Source: Selenomonadaceae bacterium (GTDB lineage Bacteria > Bacillota > Negativicutes > Selenomonadales > Selenomonadaceae). From it: a stretch of 40,543 nt of DNA. The translations under genes were made by a program, and so were the position numbers. The stretch spans positions 1-40,543 of the forward strand of contig JAFXNB010000071.1 of the NCBI GenBank assembly GCA_017529935.1. The letters are read 5' to 3'. Within the stretch, counting starts at the first letter, position 1. Each line of letters opens with the position of its first letter. Below are positions 23,822 through 32,987 of this stretch, piece after piece. The notes beneath the pieces were generated by a model. The model made no database searches and was not told where the DNA came from. It was given only the letters and a program-made list of their open reading frames with translations.

Positions 23822-24538
23822 ATGAAAAAATTTTTAGCCGTGATAGTCGTCCTGCTACTTGCCGCCGCCGCGTTTGTTCAATTCGCCGTGCCGCGTGCTT
23901 TGACGAATTATCTTAAGGACAAAGTTGTTACTTTTACTCACGCAAAGGAAGTTCAATTATCTTTGGACGCCCTGCCGAGCGCGAAGATGGCGTTGGGCTA
24001 TATCGACAAAATTCACTGCGAAGCTGACACCTCGATAATCGGCGAGCTTGAATTGAAAAAGGCGGTGCTTAGCGGTACGGCGATTCATATCAATATCATG
24101 GAACTTTTAATGCCGACCGACGGAATCAGCCGCGAAGAACACACCAACCGCGTCTTGCAACACGCCGACAGCCTAGAACTGAGCGGCATCATCACTGCGG
24201 AAAGCTTGCGGGATTTTCTTGCGGAGAGAACCAACGACCAGCTGAAAAATCTTGATGTCACCATGACGCCCGAAGGTATCCTAGCCTCCGCTAAAGTTAA
24301 AATTCTCGGTCGTGAAGCTGATGTTCAAATCGGCGGGAAAATTATCGCCCGCGACGGCGACCTTTACTTCAGCATGAATCAGGTAAACCTTGAAAACGCC
24401 ATTCTTAAGCGCGTCAACCTAGATAAATTTTTGGGCGACTTCAACTTGACGGAGCGCGTTAAAATGCCGTTCGGTTTGCAGTTCAGGGAAGTTGAAATGC
24501 GGCAGGGCGAAACTTTCGTTAAATCGACGCGGAACTAA
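23822..24538 (+). CDS. LmeA/DUF2993-like membrane-anchored or exported protein
   Basis: 238 residues. N-terminal hydrophobic segment (about 4-22), then an all-beta-looking region (VQLSLDALPSAKMALGYIDKI; ADVQIGGKIIARDGDLYFSM) in the style of DUF2993, whose characterised member LmeA binds phospholipid and takes part in envelope lipid biology. It begins 12 nt after prfB and ends 2 nt before the DUF5693 gene, so it belongs to the same operon. Function in this organism, probably in the outer envelope, is inferred from family only. Confidence 0.82.
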   Translation: MKKFLAVIVVLLLAAAAFVQFAVPRALTNYLKDKVVTFTHAKEVQLSLDALPSAKMALGYIDKIHCEADTSIIGELELKKAVLSGTAIHINIMELLMPTDGISREEHTNRVLQHADSLELSGIITAESLRDFLAERTNDQLKNLDVTMTPEGILASAKVKILGREADVQIGGKIIARDGDLYFSMNQVNLENAILKRVNLDKFLGDFNLTERVKMPFGLQFREVEMRQGETFVKSTRN

Positions 24539-24540
24539 TC

Positions 24541-26610
24541 ATGAAAAAATTTGCTTACAATAGAACGCTGATAATCGTCATTTGCGTTGGACTTTTCGCC
24601 GCGCTGATTATCGCCGGTCAAAGATTTTTCGTTGAATCCGAGAACATGCAAGTTGATTTGGCGATTGATTATCAAAATGTCGTCGACCTTGCCGAACGCG
24701 AGGGGCTTGAACTCGACGACGTTTTAAAGCAAGTTAAAGAGACGGGCATAACTTCCCTTGCCGTTTACGATTCGACGCTGGAAAAACTCGGACGCGCGGG
24801 CAAAGTTTTCACGTTGGCGGGCAGTGACATTTTAGGCAACTATCAAAGCGGCACGCTCAACAACGAACTTTGGCGGCAGACGATTGAATTTGATCTTATC
24901 GCGCCGAACAGAGTTTACGTTATCGGCGGCGAACTTGAAAGTTATCTCGACACCAAAGAAGCTTTGATTCAGCGGCTCGGCGAAGGGCGCGTTAAAGTTT
25001 TTGCGGTTGGCGGCATTGAAGTTTTGGAAGTCAAAGCGCAATTCGGCGACTTGATGAAAATGCCGCTGGGCTTGCCGCATGACGAGATGAACAAGGCGCG
25101 CGCCGCAGGTTTTAATATCCTTGCCCGCCCGAAAAATTTTACGAAGTGCACGGCGGAGAACGTCCAATTTTTCTTCGACAGGATTGAATACTATCCCATT
25201 TCCGAAATCGTCTTCGACGGTCCCGAAGTCTTGGGCGCGTCCAATTTTCTCGACTTGACGGCGAACAATTTCAAGCGGCGCAAGCTGACTTTCGGCGTGA
25301 TTGAGCATTTTACTCAGCTGAAATTTTATCCGCAGTTGGGCATGGAATATTTAGCGGAGACAATCGGCAAAGACCACGTCGCCAGACTTTACGCCATACC
25401 CAAGGACGAACAGCCCAAACTTGAAATGAACGCGGCGATTAATCGCTGGTCGACGACGGACAGAGAGCGCAATATCCGAATTAATCTCCTGCGCATTTAC
25501 GAGAAGCCCGAACCCGAAACGACTTTGCTGGAAACTAACTTGAGATATTTCCGCGAAGTCCGCGCAGTCCTCGAACGCGACGGCTTTTCTTTCGGCAAGG
25601 CGAGCACCTTTGACAATTATTATCCGAACGTAATTTTGCGTGCCCTCGTGATAATCGGCGTGGTGGCGGCGGGCGTGCTGTATTTGTCGCTAATATCGCG
25701 CCGTTTTAACCGCAACAGAAAATTTCAGTTGCAACTGTTCGCAATCTTGGCTATAATTGCGGCGGCTCCCGTGCTGATGGGCGCGGGCGGCAAAGTCAGA
25801 CTTTTGGCGGCGTTTATGAGCGCGAGTTTGTTCCCTGCGCTGGCGATAATCTGGCAACTCGATCTGCTCCGCGTAATTCAATATAAAATCCGCGTACAGA
25901 ATCGGGCAATGCGGCTCAAGCAAAATTTATCGACGTTGCGGCTTATCTGCATTTCGGTATTCGCGCTGATTGTTACGGGCGCAATGTCAATGGCGGGCGC
26001 GGCGTATCTTTCGGGCGCGTTGTCAGACGTGTCATATTTCTTGGAGTTTGAAATTTTCCGCGGCATAAAATTAACGTTTATCCTGCCGCTCGTTTTGGTA
26101 GCTATCGCGTTCCTGCAGAGGTTTAATCTCGTTGACGAAGTGCGGCAAAACGTCCCCGCCATTCAACAAATAAAAGAGCTCCTCGACAAATCTGTCAGCG
26201 TCAAGGCACTGCTCGCGCTGATGATTGTGTTGGGAGCGTTTGTAGTTTTGATAGCAAGGAGCGGACACACGTCGGGCATGCCGGTTTCGGGGCTGGAGAT
26301 AAAAATCCGCAACATGCTGGAGCAATTCTTCTATGCGCGCCCGCGCTCGAAGGAAATTTTCTTCGGGCACCCCGCGTTCGTGCTGATGATAGCCGCGTTC
26401 CTTAAAAAATTCCCGAAAATGATTTGCTTCGCGCTGGTCATGGCGGCGACAATCGGTCAAGGCTCCATGGTCGAAACTTTTGCCCACATGCGCACACCGA
26501 TTTTTATGTCGTTTATGCGCGGGCTTGACGGCTTAATCCCGGGCGCGATTATCGGGGCGGTGCTGATACTTTTCTTGCAAATCTTTTCAAAGCAACTAAA
26601 AAAGGAGTGA
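24541..26610 (+). CDS. DUF5693 polytopic membrane protein
   Basis: 689 residues. One N-terminal helix (about 9-27), a large extracytoplasmic region (about 30-365) with a TIM-barrel-like DUF5693 pattern (VDLAEREGLELDDVLKQVKE, TGITSLAVYDSTLEKL), then eight or so closely spaced membrane helices to the C-terminus. The family is frequent in Firmicutes next to envelope polysaccharide genes. No catalytic motif is clear to me. It is the last gene before the plus-side GT8 array (4 nt gap to the next ATG), so co-expression with glycosyltransferases is likely; a role in export or polymerisation of a glycan is only a suggestion. Confidence 0.85.
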   Translation: MKKFAYNRTLIIVICVGLFAALIIAGQRFFVESENMQVDLAIDYQNVVDLAEREGLELDDVLKQVKETGITSLAVYDSTLEKLGRAGKVFTLAGSDILGNYQSGTLNNELWRQTIEFDLIAPNRVYVIGGELESYLDTKEALIQRLGEGRVKVFAVGGIEVLEVKAQFGDLMKMPLGLPHDEMNKARAAGFNILARPKNFTKCTAENVQFFFDRIEYYPISEIVFDGPEVLGASNFLDLTANNFKRRKLTFGVIEHFTQLKFYPQLGMEYLAETIGKDHVARLYAIPKDEQPKLEMNAAINRWSTTDRERNIRINLLRIYEKPEPETTLLETNLRYFREVRAVLERDGFSFGKASTFDNYYPNVILRALVIIGVVAAGVLYLSLISRRFNRNRKFQLQLFAILAIIAAAPVLMGAGGKVRLLAAFMSASLFPALAIIWQLDLLRVIQYKIRVQNRAMRLKQNLSTLRLICISVFALIVTGAMSMAGAAYLSGALSDVSYFLEFEIFRGIKLTFILPLVLVAIAFLQRFNLVDEVRQNVPAIQQIKELLDKSVSVKALLALMIVLGAFVVLIARSGHTSGMPVSGLEIKIRNMLEQFFYARPRSKEIFFGHPAFVLMIAAFLKKFPKMICFALVMAATIGQGSMVETFAHMRTPIFMSFMRGLDGLIPGAIIGAVLILFLQIFSKQLKKE

Positions 26611-26614
26611 TTTT

Positions 26615-27844
26615 ATGATTCATGTTTGTTTGTGTTTCCGCGACAAGACAGGTCGTTATGCAAAGTTCGCGGCTACGACAATGTTGTCGATTTTTGAAAA
26701 TACTCGCTCGGCTGTCACGGTTCATATTGTCCACGATAACACTTTGACAGACGACAATCGCGACAAATTCTTTTATCTTGCCGGTCGCTACGGGCAATTT
26801 GTGAAGTTTTACAATCTCGACGAACTTTGTCCGGAGAAAATTGCTAGGATTATCGAATTTATGCCCGAAGTGGATAAATCGCGGGTCACGGTTGGAGCCT
26901 TCTACAAATTATTAATTCCGCAAGTTCTTCCAAAAAACGTTGACAAAGTTATCTTCCTCGAACCGGATACTTTGGTCAATTTGGATTTAAGCGAACTTTG
27001 GCAGAACAAACTTGCCGATAAAGCTATGGGCGTCGTCACAGAAATGGCGAATGGTACAAATCCTAAAAAAACTTTCCTCCTGTGCAGCGGAGAAATTGTA
27101 AAGGAAGAGGATTACTTTAATAGCGGCGTCCTGCTCATGAATCTGAACGTTTTGCGCGACGAGGAAGAGCCGATAATGCAAGGCATCAAATTCCGGGGCG
27201 ATAATCCCAAGCAAAAATATTTGGATCAAACCGTCTTGAATTATTGTTTCTCCACGCGCATTTTGAAGTTGCCGCTAAGATTTAATTGCTTCGTCAAAAA
27301 TGAACGCCGTGACAAGCAGCCCGTTGGAAGAAAGATTTATCACTTTGTGGGCTTCGCCTCGAAAATTGGTCTGGAAATGGACGACCCCTTCAATAAACTG
27401 TGGATGAATTATTTTATCAAAACTCCGTTCTTTGACGCGGAGGCAATCGGGCGGCTCCACGCGAATCTCAAAAAAATCTACGACTCTTCAAAAGAAGCGG
27501 CTTTGAATATTGCTACGACAACGCAGGGCAAGGCGCGCGCGTTCTTCGTTGAGTCCGAAAAGAAAGCGTCGATGGTAAAGTTTTTCGGCATAAAAAAAGA
27601 CGAAGAAGTTATCCTCGCCAAAACTGAACGCTCCATTAAAGAATTAATCGAAGCTATGAAAGCCGCTAACGGCACGGCGGTGTTCTTCATCATGACGGAA
27701 AAGTTTTTGAATAAAAAATTCCCGTTCGACCGACTGACCGACGCCGGATTTGTCGAAGGCAAGGACTTTATAAAAGGTTGGACGTTGCTGACTGAAGCCC
27801 AGGGCGTGTCGTTCGATACCTATCCTCTCGTTCACATGTTATAA
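26615..27844 (+). CDS. GT8 family glycosyltransferase, plus array copy 5
   Basis: 409 residues, intact. The usual metal-site block reads VIFLEPDTLVNLDLSELW, so the DxD is EPD; the first acid is Glu instead of Asp, which may weaken catalysis. Other GT8 blocks are intact (YFNSGVLLMNL, DQTVLNYCF, LPLRFN, IYHFVGF, NKLWMNYFIKTPFF), as is the C-terminal domain (FFIMTEKFLNKKFPFDRLTD; GKDFIKGWTL). ATG after AAAGGAGTGATTTT, 4 nt after the DUF5693 stop. Confidence 0.92.
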   Translation: MIHVCLCFRDKTGRYAKFAATTMLSIFENTRSAVTVHIVHDNTLTDDNRDKFFYLAGRYGQFVKFYNLDELCPEKIARIIEFMPEVDKSRVTVGAFYKLLIPQVLPKNVDKVIFLEPDTLVNLDLSELWQNKLADKAMGVVTEMANGTNPKKTFLLCSGEIVKEEDYFNSGVLLMNLNVLRDEEEPIMQGIKFRGDNPKQKYLDQTVLNYCFSTRILKLPLRFNCFVKNERRDKQPVGRKIYHFVGFASKIGLEMDDPFNKLWMNYFIKTPFFDAEAIGRLHANLKKIYDSSKEAALNIATTTQGKARAFFVESEKKASMVKFFGIKKDEEVILAKTERSIKELIEAMKAANGTAVFFIMTEKFLNKKFPFDRLTDAGFVEGKDFIKGWTLLTEAQGVSFDTYPLVHML

Positions 27845-27880
27845 GGAAAAATTTTTCTCACTAATTAAAAGGGTGATTTT

Positions 27881-29098
27881 ATGATTCATGTTTGCCTTGC
27901 GCTCTGTGACAAGACAGGGCATTATTCAAAATTTACGGGCACGACAATACTTTCCCTTCTTGAAAATACAAAGGAGCCTTCTTTGTCGATAACGGTTCAT
28001 ATCTTGCACGACAATACTTTGACGGCTGAAAATCGTGACAAGCTTGCCTATGTTGTCGAACGCTACGACCAAATAGTAAAGTTCTATAACGTCGAGGAAC
28101 TGTGCCCCGAAAAAATCGCCGAGATAAAGCAATTGTGCGCCAGAGTCGTGAAGATGCGTTTCACGATTGCCACGTTTTATCGCTTGTTTATCCATCACAT
28201 TCTTGCTCCCGACATTGACAAAATTATTTACTTCGACTCGGATATTATCGCCAATCTCGACATCAAAGAGCTTTGGGAAATTGACCTTGGCGAAAACGTT
28301 CTTGGCGTTATTCTCAGACGTCACCAAAAAATAAATCCCCCTGAAGGCGATAATTACTATTTCAATGCTGGCGTACTGCTCATCAATGTACCCGCTTTTC
28401 GGAATGAAGAAGCTAATTTAAAGAATACCCTCAAGCTCATGGCGGAAAAGAGTCCCTCAAGTGCCAACGACCAGGAATTGCTGAATTATTATTTTGAGAA
28501 GAGAACTCTGCATTTGCCGGTAAAGTTTAACCGCTTGATAAAATGGGAGCGTCGGCAGAAGGCCACCAACATATACGAAAAGATTTATCATTGTTCCCAC
28601 GCGGATTCCGTTTTGGGACTTGGACTCGATATGAGTGACCTGTTTAATCGGCTGTGGATGAGTTATTTCATTAAGACGCCGTGGTTCGACGCAGATTCAA
28701 TCGGGCGAATTTATTCCGAGTTCAAGAAAATCAACAATAGCTTTTCGGAATACACCTTAAAGATTTCCGCCACGGTCTCAAATCGCGTTCGTGCCTTTTA
28801 CGTGGAGCCTAAGAAATTGGACGCCATGAAGAAGCATTTTCTGATACGCGACGACGAAGAAGTTATCCTTGCCGAGAACGAGGATTCTATCCCAAAATTA
28901 ATCGAATCGATGAAGGCTTCCAAAAAGAAGAAAGTGTTCTTTATCTTGACAGAAGAATTGATGAAGAAAAAATTCCCGTTCAAACGCCTAGTGGACGAAG
29001 GTTTTGTTAATGGCAAGGATTTTGTGAAGGGTTGGGAGCTTTTATCTACTTCGCGCGGCGAGCCGTTCAATACGTATCCTTTTATTAATTTTATGTGA
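27881..29098 (+). CDS. GT8 family glycosyltransferase, plus array copy 6
   Basis: 405 residues, intact. DSD site in IIYFDSDIIANLDIKELW; YYFNAGVLLINV, NDQELLNYYF, LPVKFN, IYHCSHA, NRLWMSYFIKTPWF. Between ENT and ITVHILHD it carries KEPSLS, the insertion position that becomes poly-C in copies 8 and 9. The middle of the gene is shorter than in other copies. C-terminal domain present (GKDFVKGWEL). The Shine-Dalgarno before the ATG is weak (AAGGGTGATTTT). Confidence 0.92.
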   Translation: MIHVCLALCDKTGHYSKFTGTTILSLLENTKEPSLSITVHILHDNTLTAENRDKLAYVVERYDQIVKFYNVEELCPEKIAEIKQLCARVVKMRFTIATFYRLFIHHILAPDIDKIIYFDSDIIANLDIKELWEIDLGENVLGVILRRHQKINPPEGDNYYFNAGVLLINVPAFRNEEANLKNTLKLMAEKSPSSANDQELLNYYFEKRTLHLPVKFNRLIKWERRQKATNIYEKIYHCSHADSVLGLGLDMSDLFNRLWMSYFIKTPWFDADSIGRIYSEFKKINNSFSEYTLKISATVSNRVRAFYVEPKKLDAMKKHFLIRDDEEVILAENEDSIPKLIESMKASKKKKVFFILTEELMKKKFPFKRLVDEGFVNGKDFVKGWELLSTSRGEPFNTYPFINFM

Positions 29099-29138
29099 AG
29101 ATTTCGCTAGGCTCGTTTACTTAAAAAGGAGTGATTTT

Positions 29139-30350
29139 GTGATTCACGTTTGTTTTGTGTACACTGACGGCACGGGAAATTCCGCGAAATTCGTCGGCAC
29201 GGCTATGCTGTCGCTCTTTGAAAATGTTTCCAAGCCCCTCCCGTCGGTCACGGTTCATATCCTCCACGACAACACTTTGACTGCTGACGTCCGCAATAAA
29301 TTTTTCTACTTCGCGGGTCGTTGCAATCAAGTTATAAAGTTTTACAACGTCGAAGAACTTTGCGCGGACAAAATTGAGCAAATGCACAGCCTCTTCCCCA
29401 ATGCAAACCGTTTCAACAACGCGATGTTTTACAAGCTTTTAGTTCCGCAAATTCTCCCTACGGAAACGGACAAGGCGATTTATCTTGAGGCAAATACTGT
29501 CGTCAACATGGATATAAGTGAGCTTTGGCGCGTCGAGCTTGGCGAAAATATGCTCGCTGCGGTGCCTGCGCTTTCTATCGGCTCCGATATTCACACACAA
29601 GATAGAGCCGTCGCGGACGGTTTCATTAAGCCGGAAGATTATTTTAATCCCGGCGTCATGCTGATGAATTTAAAACTTCTGCGCGGCGAAGAGGAAAAAA
29701 TTTTTGACGGGCTGAAATTCGCCGCCGAGCACAAGTACTTAAATCTTTTGGATCAGACCGTCCTTAACTATTGCTTTTCAACGCAAGCTGTGAAATTGCC
29801 CGCGCAGTTCAATCAGTTTGTAAGGTGGGCGCGGCGGCGGCGGGAACCCGTTAAGAAGGGAATTTATTACTACACGGCTTACACCCTTCAACTCGACATG
29901 AAAGACCCGTTCAATCGGTTGTGGATGGATTATTTCGTAAAAACGCCTTGGTTTGACGCCGCTTCGATTGGCAGACTTTACGAGGGCTTCCAGCAAATCC
30001 ACACGAAATTAAAAAAATCGCTGGTAAATCTCTCGGTGATATTAAACGGCAAAGCTCGCGGCTTCTTTGCGGTGCCCGAACAAATCGACGGGTTAAAGAA
30101 AATTTTCCATATCAACGACGGCGAAGAAATCGTTGCTTTGGAAAATCAAGAATCGCTGAAGAAACTGATTGACGCCATGAAAGAATCTCAAGGCAAAAAA
30201 GTTTTCTTCATCATGGTGCGGAATTTCCCCTTCAACGCGCTGACACAAATGGGTTTCGTTTACGGCAGAGACTTCTTGAACGGAATAGAATTTCTGTCGG
30301 AAGAACAGGGCATGTCGCTTAATTCTTATCCTCTTCTCCACGCAATGTAA
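29139..30350 (+). CDS. GT8 family glycosyltransferase, plus array copy 7
   Basis: 403 residues, intact. The metal-site block reads AIYLEANTVVNMDISELW: the canonical DSD is EAN, so the DxD motif is lost and catalytic activity is doubtful. Other blocks are kept (YFNPGVMLMNL, LDQTVLNYCF, LPAQFN, NRLWMDYFVKTPWF). At the insertion site it encodes SKPLPS from CCCCTCCCG, an interrupted C-rich run that could be a stabilised relic of the tract in copies 8 and 9. Start GTG after AAAAGGAGTGATTTT. Confidence 0.9.
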   Translation: MIHVCFVYTDGTGNSAKFVGTAMLSLFENVSKPLPSVTVHILHDNTLTADVRNKFFYFAGRCNQVIKFYNVEELCADKIEQMHSLFPNANRFNNAMFYKLLVPQILPTETDKAIYLEANTVVNMDISELWRVELGENMLAAVPALSIGSDIHTQDRAVADGFIKPEDYFNPGVMLMNLKLLRGEEEKIFDGLKFAAEHKYLNLLDQTVLNYCFSTQAVKLPAQFNQFVRWARRRREPVKKGIYYYTAYTLQLDMKDPFNRLWMDYFVKTPWFDAASIGRLYEGFQQIHTKLKKSLVNLSVILNGKARGFFAVPEQIDGLKKIFHINDGEEIVALENQESLKKLIDAMKESQGKKVFFIMVRNFPFNALTQMGFVYGRDFLNGIEFLSEEQGMSLNSYPLLHAM

Positions 30351-30361
30351 GGGGCGATTCG

Positions 30362-31601
30362 ATGATTCATATTTGTTTCTGTCTGCACGATAAGACGGGA
30401 CGCTATACAAAGTTCACGGGCACGGCTATGTTGTCGCTCTTTGAGAATGTTAATACCCCCCCATTTACCATCTGTCACCGTGCATATCTTGCACGACAAC
30501 ACGTTAACGCTCGACAATCGCGAAAAATTTTCTTATCTCGCCGGTCAATACGGTCAAGCTGTGAAGTTCTACAACGTCGAAGCACTCCACGCGGATAAGA
30601 TTAACGAGATTATTGAACTGGTTCCTGCCGTGAAAACTTCACGTTTCAGCGTTGGTACTTTTTATCGTTTGCTTATTCCAAAAATTCTTTCTGCCGAAAT
30701 AAATAAATGCATTTACCTTGACTCTGATATCGTCGTCAATCTGGATATAAATGAGCTTTGGAAAATTGAATTCGACGACAAACCGCTTGCCGCCGTTCCA
30801 GAGTCGATTGCGGATTTAATAAGCTACGAAACTTTCAGCTCTAAGACCAAATATCTGCTGACTGCGGGCTTTGTCAAATACGAGGATTACTTTAATTCTG
30901 GTATGATTATAATGAATTTGAAATATCTGCGCGACGCCGAAGAATTTATTATGAGCGGCGTCAAATGGTGCGGCGAACACCCGCAGTGTAATTGTTTCGA
31001 CCAAGACATTTTGAATTATCTCTTCTCGAAAAATTACCTTAAGCTCCCCGTAAAATTCGACCAAATGACGAGCGATGAACGGCGTTCAGGAAGAAATTCC
31101 AATATTCGGCGGGTAATTTATCATTATGCCGGCATGGGATACGGTCTCGATAGCGGCGACCCGTTGAATCGGCTGTGGCTGAAATATTTCGTAAAGACGC
31201 CATTTTTCGACGAGGAGACAATCAGCCGGCTCTTTGTGGGCGTTCAGAAAATGCACATTGAGCTGAAACGTTCCCTAGTGAATCTTTCGGCGATGATGAG
31301 CGGCAAAACTCGCGCATTTTTTATCGAGCCTGTCAATGTCGAAGCATTTAAACAAATTTTCTTTATCCGCGACGACGAAGAAATTATCCTGGCTGAAAAT
31401 CAAGCGTCACTGCAAAAACTGCTTGACGCCATGAATGCTTCACGCGGCAAAAAAATCTTCTTTTTCTTGGTACGCTTCCCGTTTGAGCAGTTGGTTCAGC
31501 TAGGCTTTGTTTTCGGCAGAGATTTTTTGGACGGCTTAGAATTTTTATCGGAAGTGCATGGCATGCCGTTTCACCCCTATCCGCTGGTTAAGGAAATGTA
31601 A
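30362..31601 (+). CDS. GT8 family glycosyltransferase, plus array copy 8, phase-variable, out of frame here
   Basis: The N-terminus (MIHICFCLHDKTGRY...FENVNTPP) and the rest (HLPSVTVHILHDNTLT to LVKEM) are in different frames that meet at a C7 tract (30456-30462). Six or nine Cs would join them into a 412-residue GT8 enzyme with YLDSDIVVN, YFNSGMIIMNL, DQDILNYLF, LPVKFD, IYHYAG and the usual C-terminal domain. In the present state translation from the ATG ends about 75 codons in. No other lesion is visible, which argues for a switchable contingency gene rather than a dead one. Ribosome binding site AAGGGGCGATTCG. Confidence 0.85.
30456..30462 (+). repeat. Poly-C tract (C7) in GT8 copy 8
   Basis: Homopolymer within codons of the 5' quarter of the gene, between conserved FENVN and the VTVHILHD block. 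In-frame lengths are multiples of three (6, 9); the observed 7 is off by one. Confidence 0.9.
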
Positions 31602-31612
31602 GGAGTAACCCC

Positions 31613-32834
31613 ATGATACATGTTTGCTTTGGACTTCACGACAAGACGGGGCATTATTCAAAATTCACGGGAACGACCATGCTCTCCATTCTTGAAAATA
31701 TTAATACCCCCCCCCCAGTCAACCACTGTACACATCTTGCATGACAATACGCTGACAGCCGAAAATCGCGACAAATTTATCCTTATCGCCGATCGCTACG
31801 GTCAGTCCGTCAAGTTTTATAATGTGGAGGAATTGTGCAAAGAAGAACTTTCGGAAATTACGAGAAAAATTTCTTCTGCCAGATCTTCGTATTTTACTAT
31901 AGCTGCTTATTACAGAACACTAATTCCTGACGTCCTTTCCTCAGCCATTGAAAAATGCATTTACCTCGATTCGGACATTGTAGTCAACATGGACATAAAA
32001 GAGCTTTGGCAAATTGATTTAGGACAAAGGATTTTAGGTGTTGTTACTTCAAAGTCAGATGACAGGAAACTTGATTATAACCTTTGCATTGAAGGCATAG
32101 TGAAATTTGAGGATTACTTTAATTCGGGCGTCTTGTTGATGAATATGGTCGCTCTTCGTCAAGAAAAAAAACGGATGTTTAACGCGCTAGATTTTTTGGC
32201 AACGAATCCTCAGTTTACTCTACTTGCAGATCAAGATCTTCTTAATTATTGTTTCTCTACTCAAACTTTAAAATTGCCACCAAAGTTCAATCAAGTTGTT
32301 CTTTACTCTAGGATAAGAGGTAAACTTTTTGCCGATAAGGTGATTTATCATTTTGCCGGTGCCGGGCTGGGCTTGGACTTAAATGATCCGTTCAATCGAT
32401 TGTGGATGGATTATTTCATAAAGACGCCGTGGTTTAATGCAGAAACAATAGACAATATTTACAAATTTAATAAAAAGGCGATACAGGATATTTGCGCTGA
32501 ACACAACAATTCCATGATAAAACTTTCGGCGACAATGAGTGGCAAAACTCGTGCCTTTATTGTTTTGAAAAGTGAACTAAACAGGCTTGTTGAAAATTTT
32601 TCCGTCAAAAGCAAAGAGGAAATACTTGTCGTTGAATCGGGTGCTCCGTTACAAAAATTGCTCGACATCATTAAGACTTCACGTGGCGAAAAAGTTTTCT
32701 TCATCATGGCTCCAAACTTTCCGTTCCAAATTTTGACGGAAGCGGGCTTCGTTTATGGCGAAGATTTTCTGGATTGCTTTAAGTTTCTGTCTAATATAAA
32801 AATCCACCCTTATCCGCTGATTCGGTCAATGTAA
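31613..32834 (+). CDS. GT8 family glycosyltransferase, plus array copy 9, phase-variable, out of frame here
   Basis: Same architecture as copy 8: ATG at 31613 (after AAGGAGTAACCCC) gives MIHVCFGLHDKTGHYSKF...ENINTPPP and stops about 43 codons in; the rest of the protein (STTVHILHDNTLT to PLIRSM) is in the +1 frame. The join is a C10 tract (31707-31716); nine or twelve Cs would restore a GT8 protein of about 406 residues with YLDSDIVVNMDIKELW, YFNSGVLLMNM, DQDLLNYCF, LPPKFN, IYHFAGAG and the C-terminal domain. Base composition is more A/T-rich than in neighbouring copies. Last gene of the plus array. Confidence 0.87.
31707..31716 (+). repeat. Poly-C tract (C10) in GT8 copy 9
   Basis: Ten consecutive Cs at the same codon position as the C7 tract of copy 8. 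The length is one above the in-frame length of nine. Confidence 0.93.
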
Positions 32835-32937
32835 AGGTTTTCTGCCGTCTAAAAATCATGAGTGTTATGTGGCTTAATTGTTTTTCAGTTCGTTTACCGC
32901 TTTATTGAGTCCTAGAATAATTAAAAGACTACAAAGT

Positions 32938-32966
32938 TTGACCTGATAAAAATTTTTTGCTAAAGT
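32938..32966 (+). promoter_or_regulatory. Sigma-70-type promoter for the secreted HAD gene
   Basis: TTGACC, 17-nt spacer, TAAAGT, 21 nt before the ATG. The -35 is strong and the -10 matches four of six consensus bases. It lies in the 153-bp gap after the GT8 array, which otherwise shows nothing recognisable. Confidence 0.5.
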
Positions 32967-32987
32967 ATATCCGGAGGCGATAAAAAT

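Noticed and set aside
13806..32834. Tandem GT8 genes considered as a CRISPR-like or other repeat array
   Set aside because: Repeats are whole genes of about 1.2 kb with conserved protein motifs; no short direct repeats with spacers were seen anywhere.
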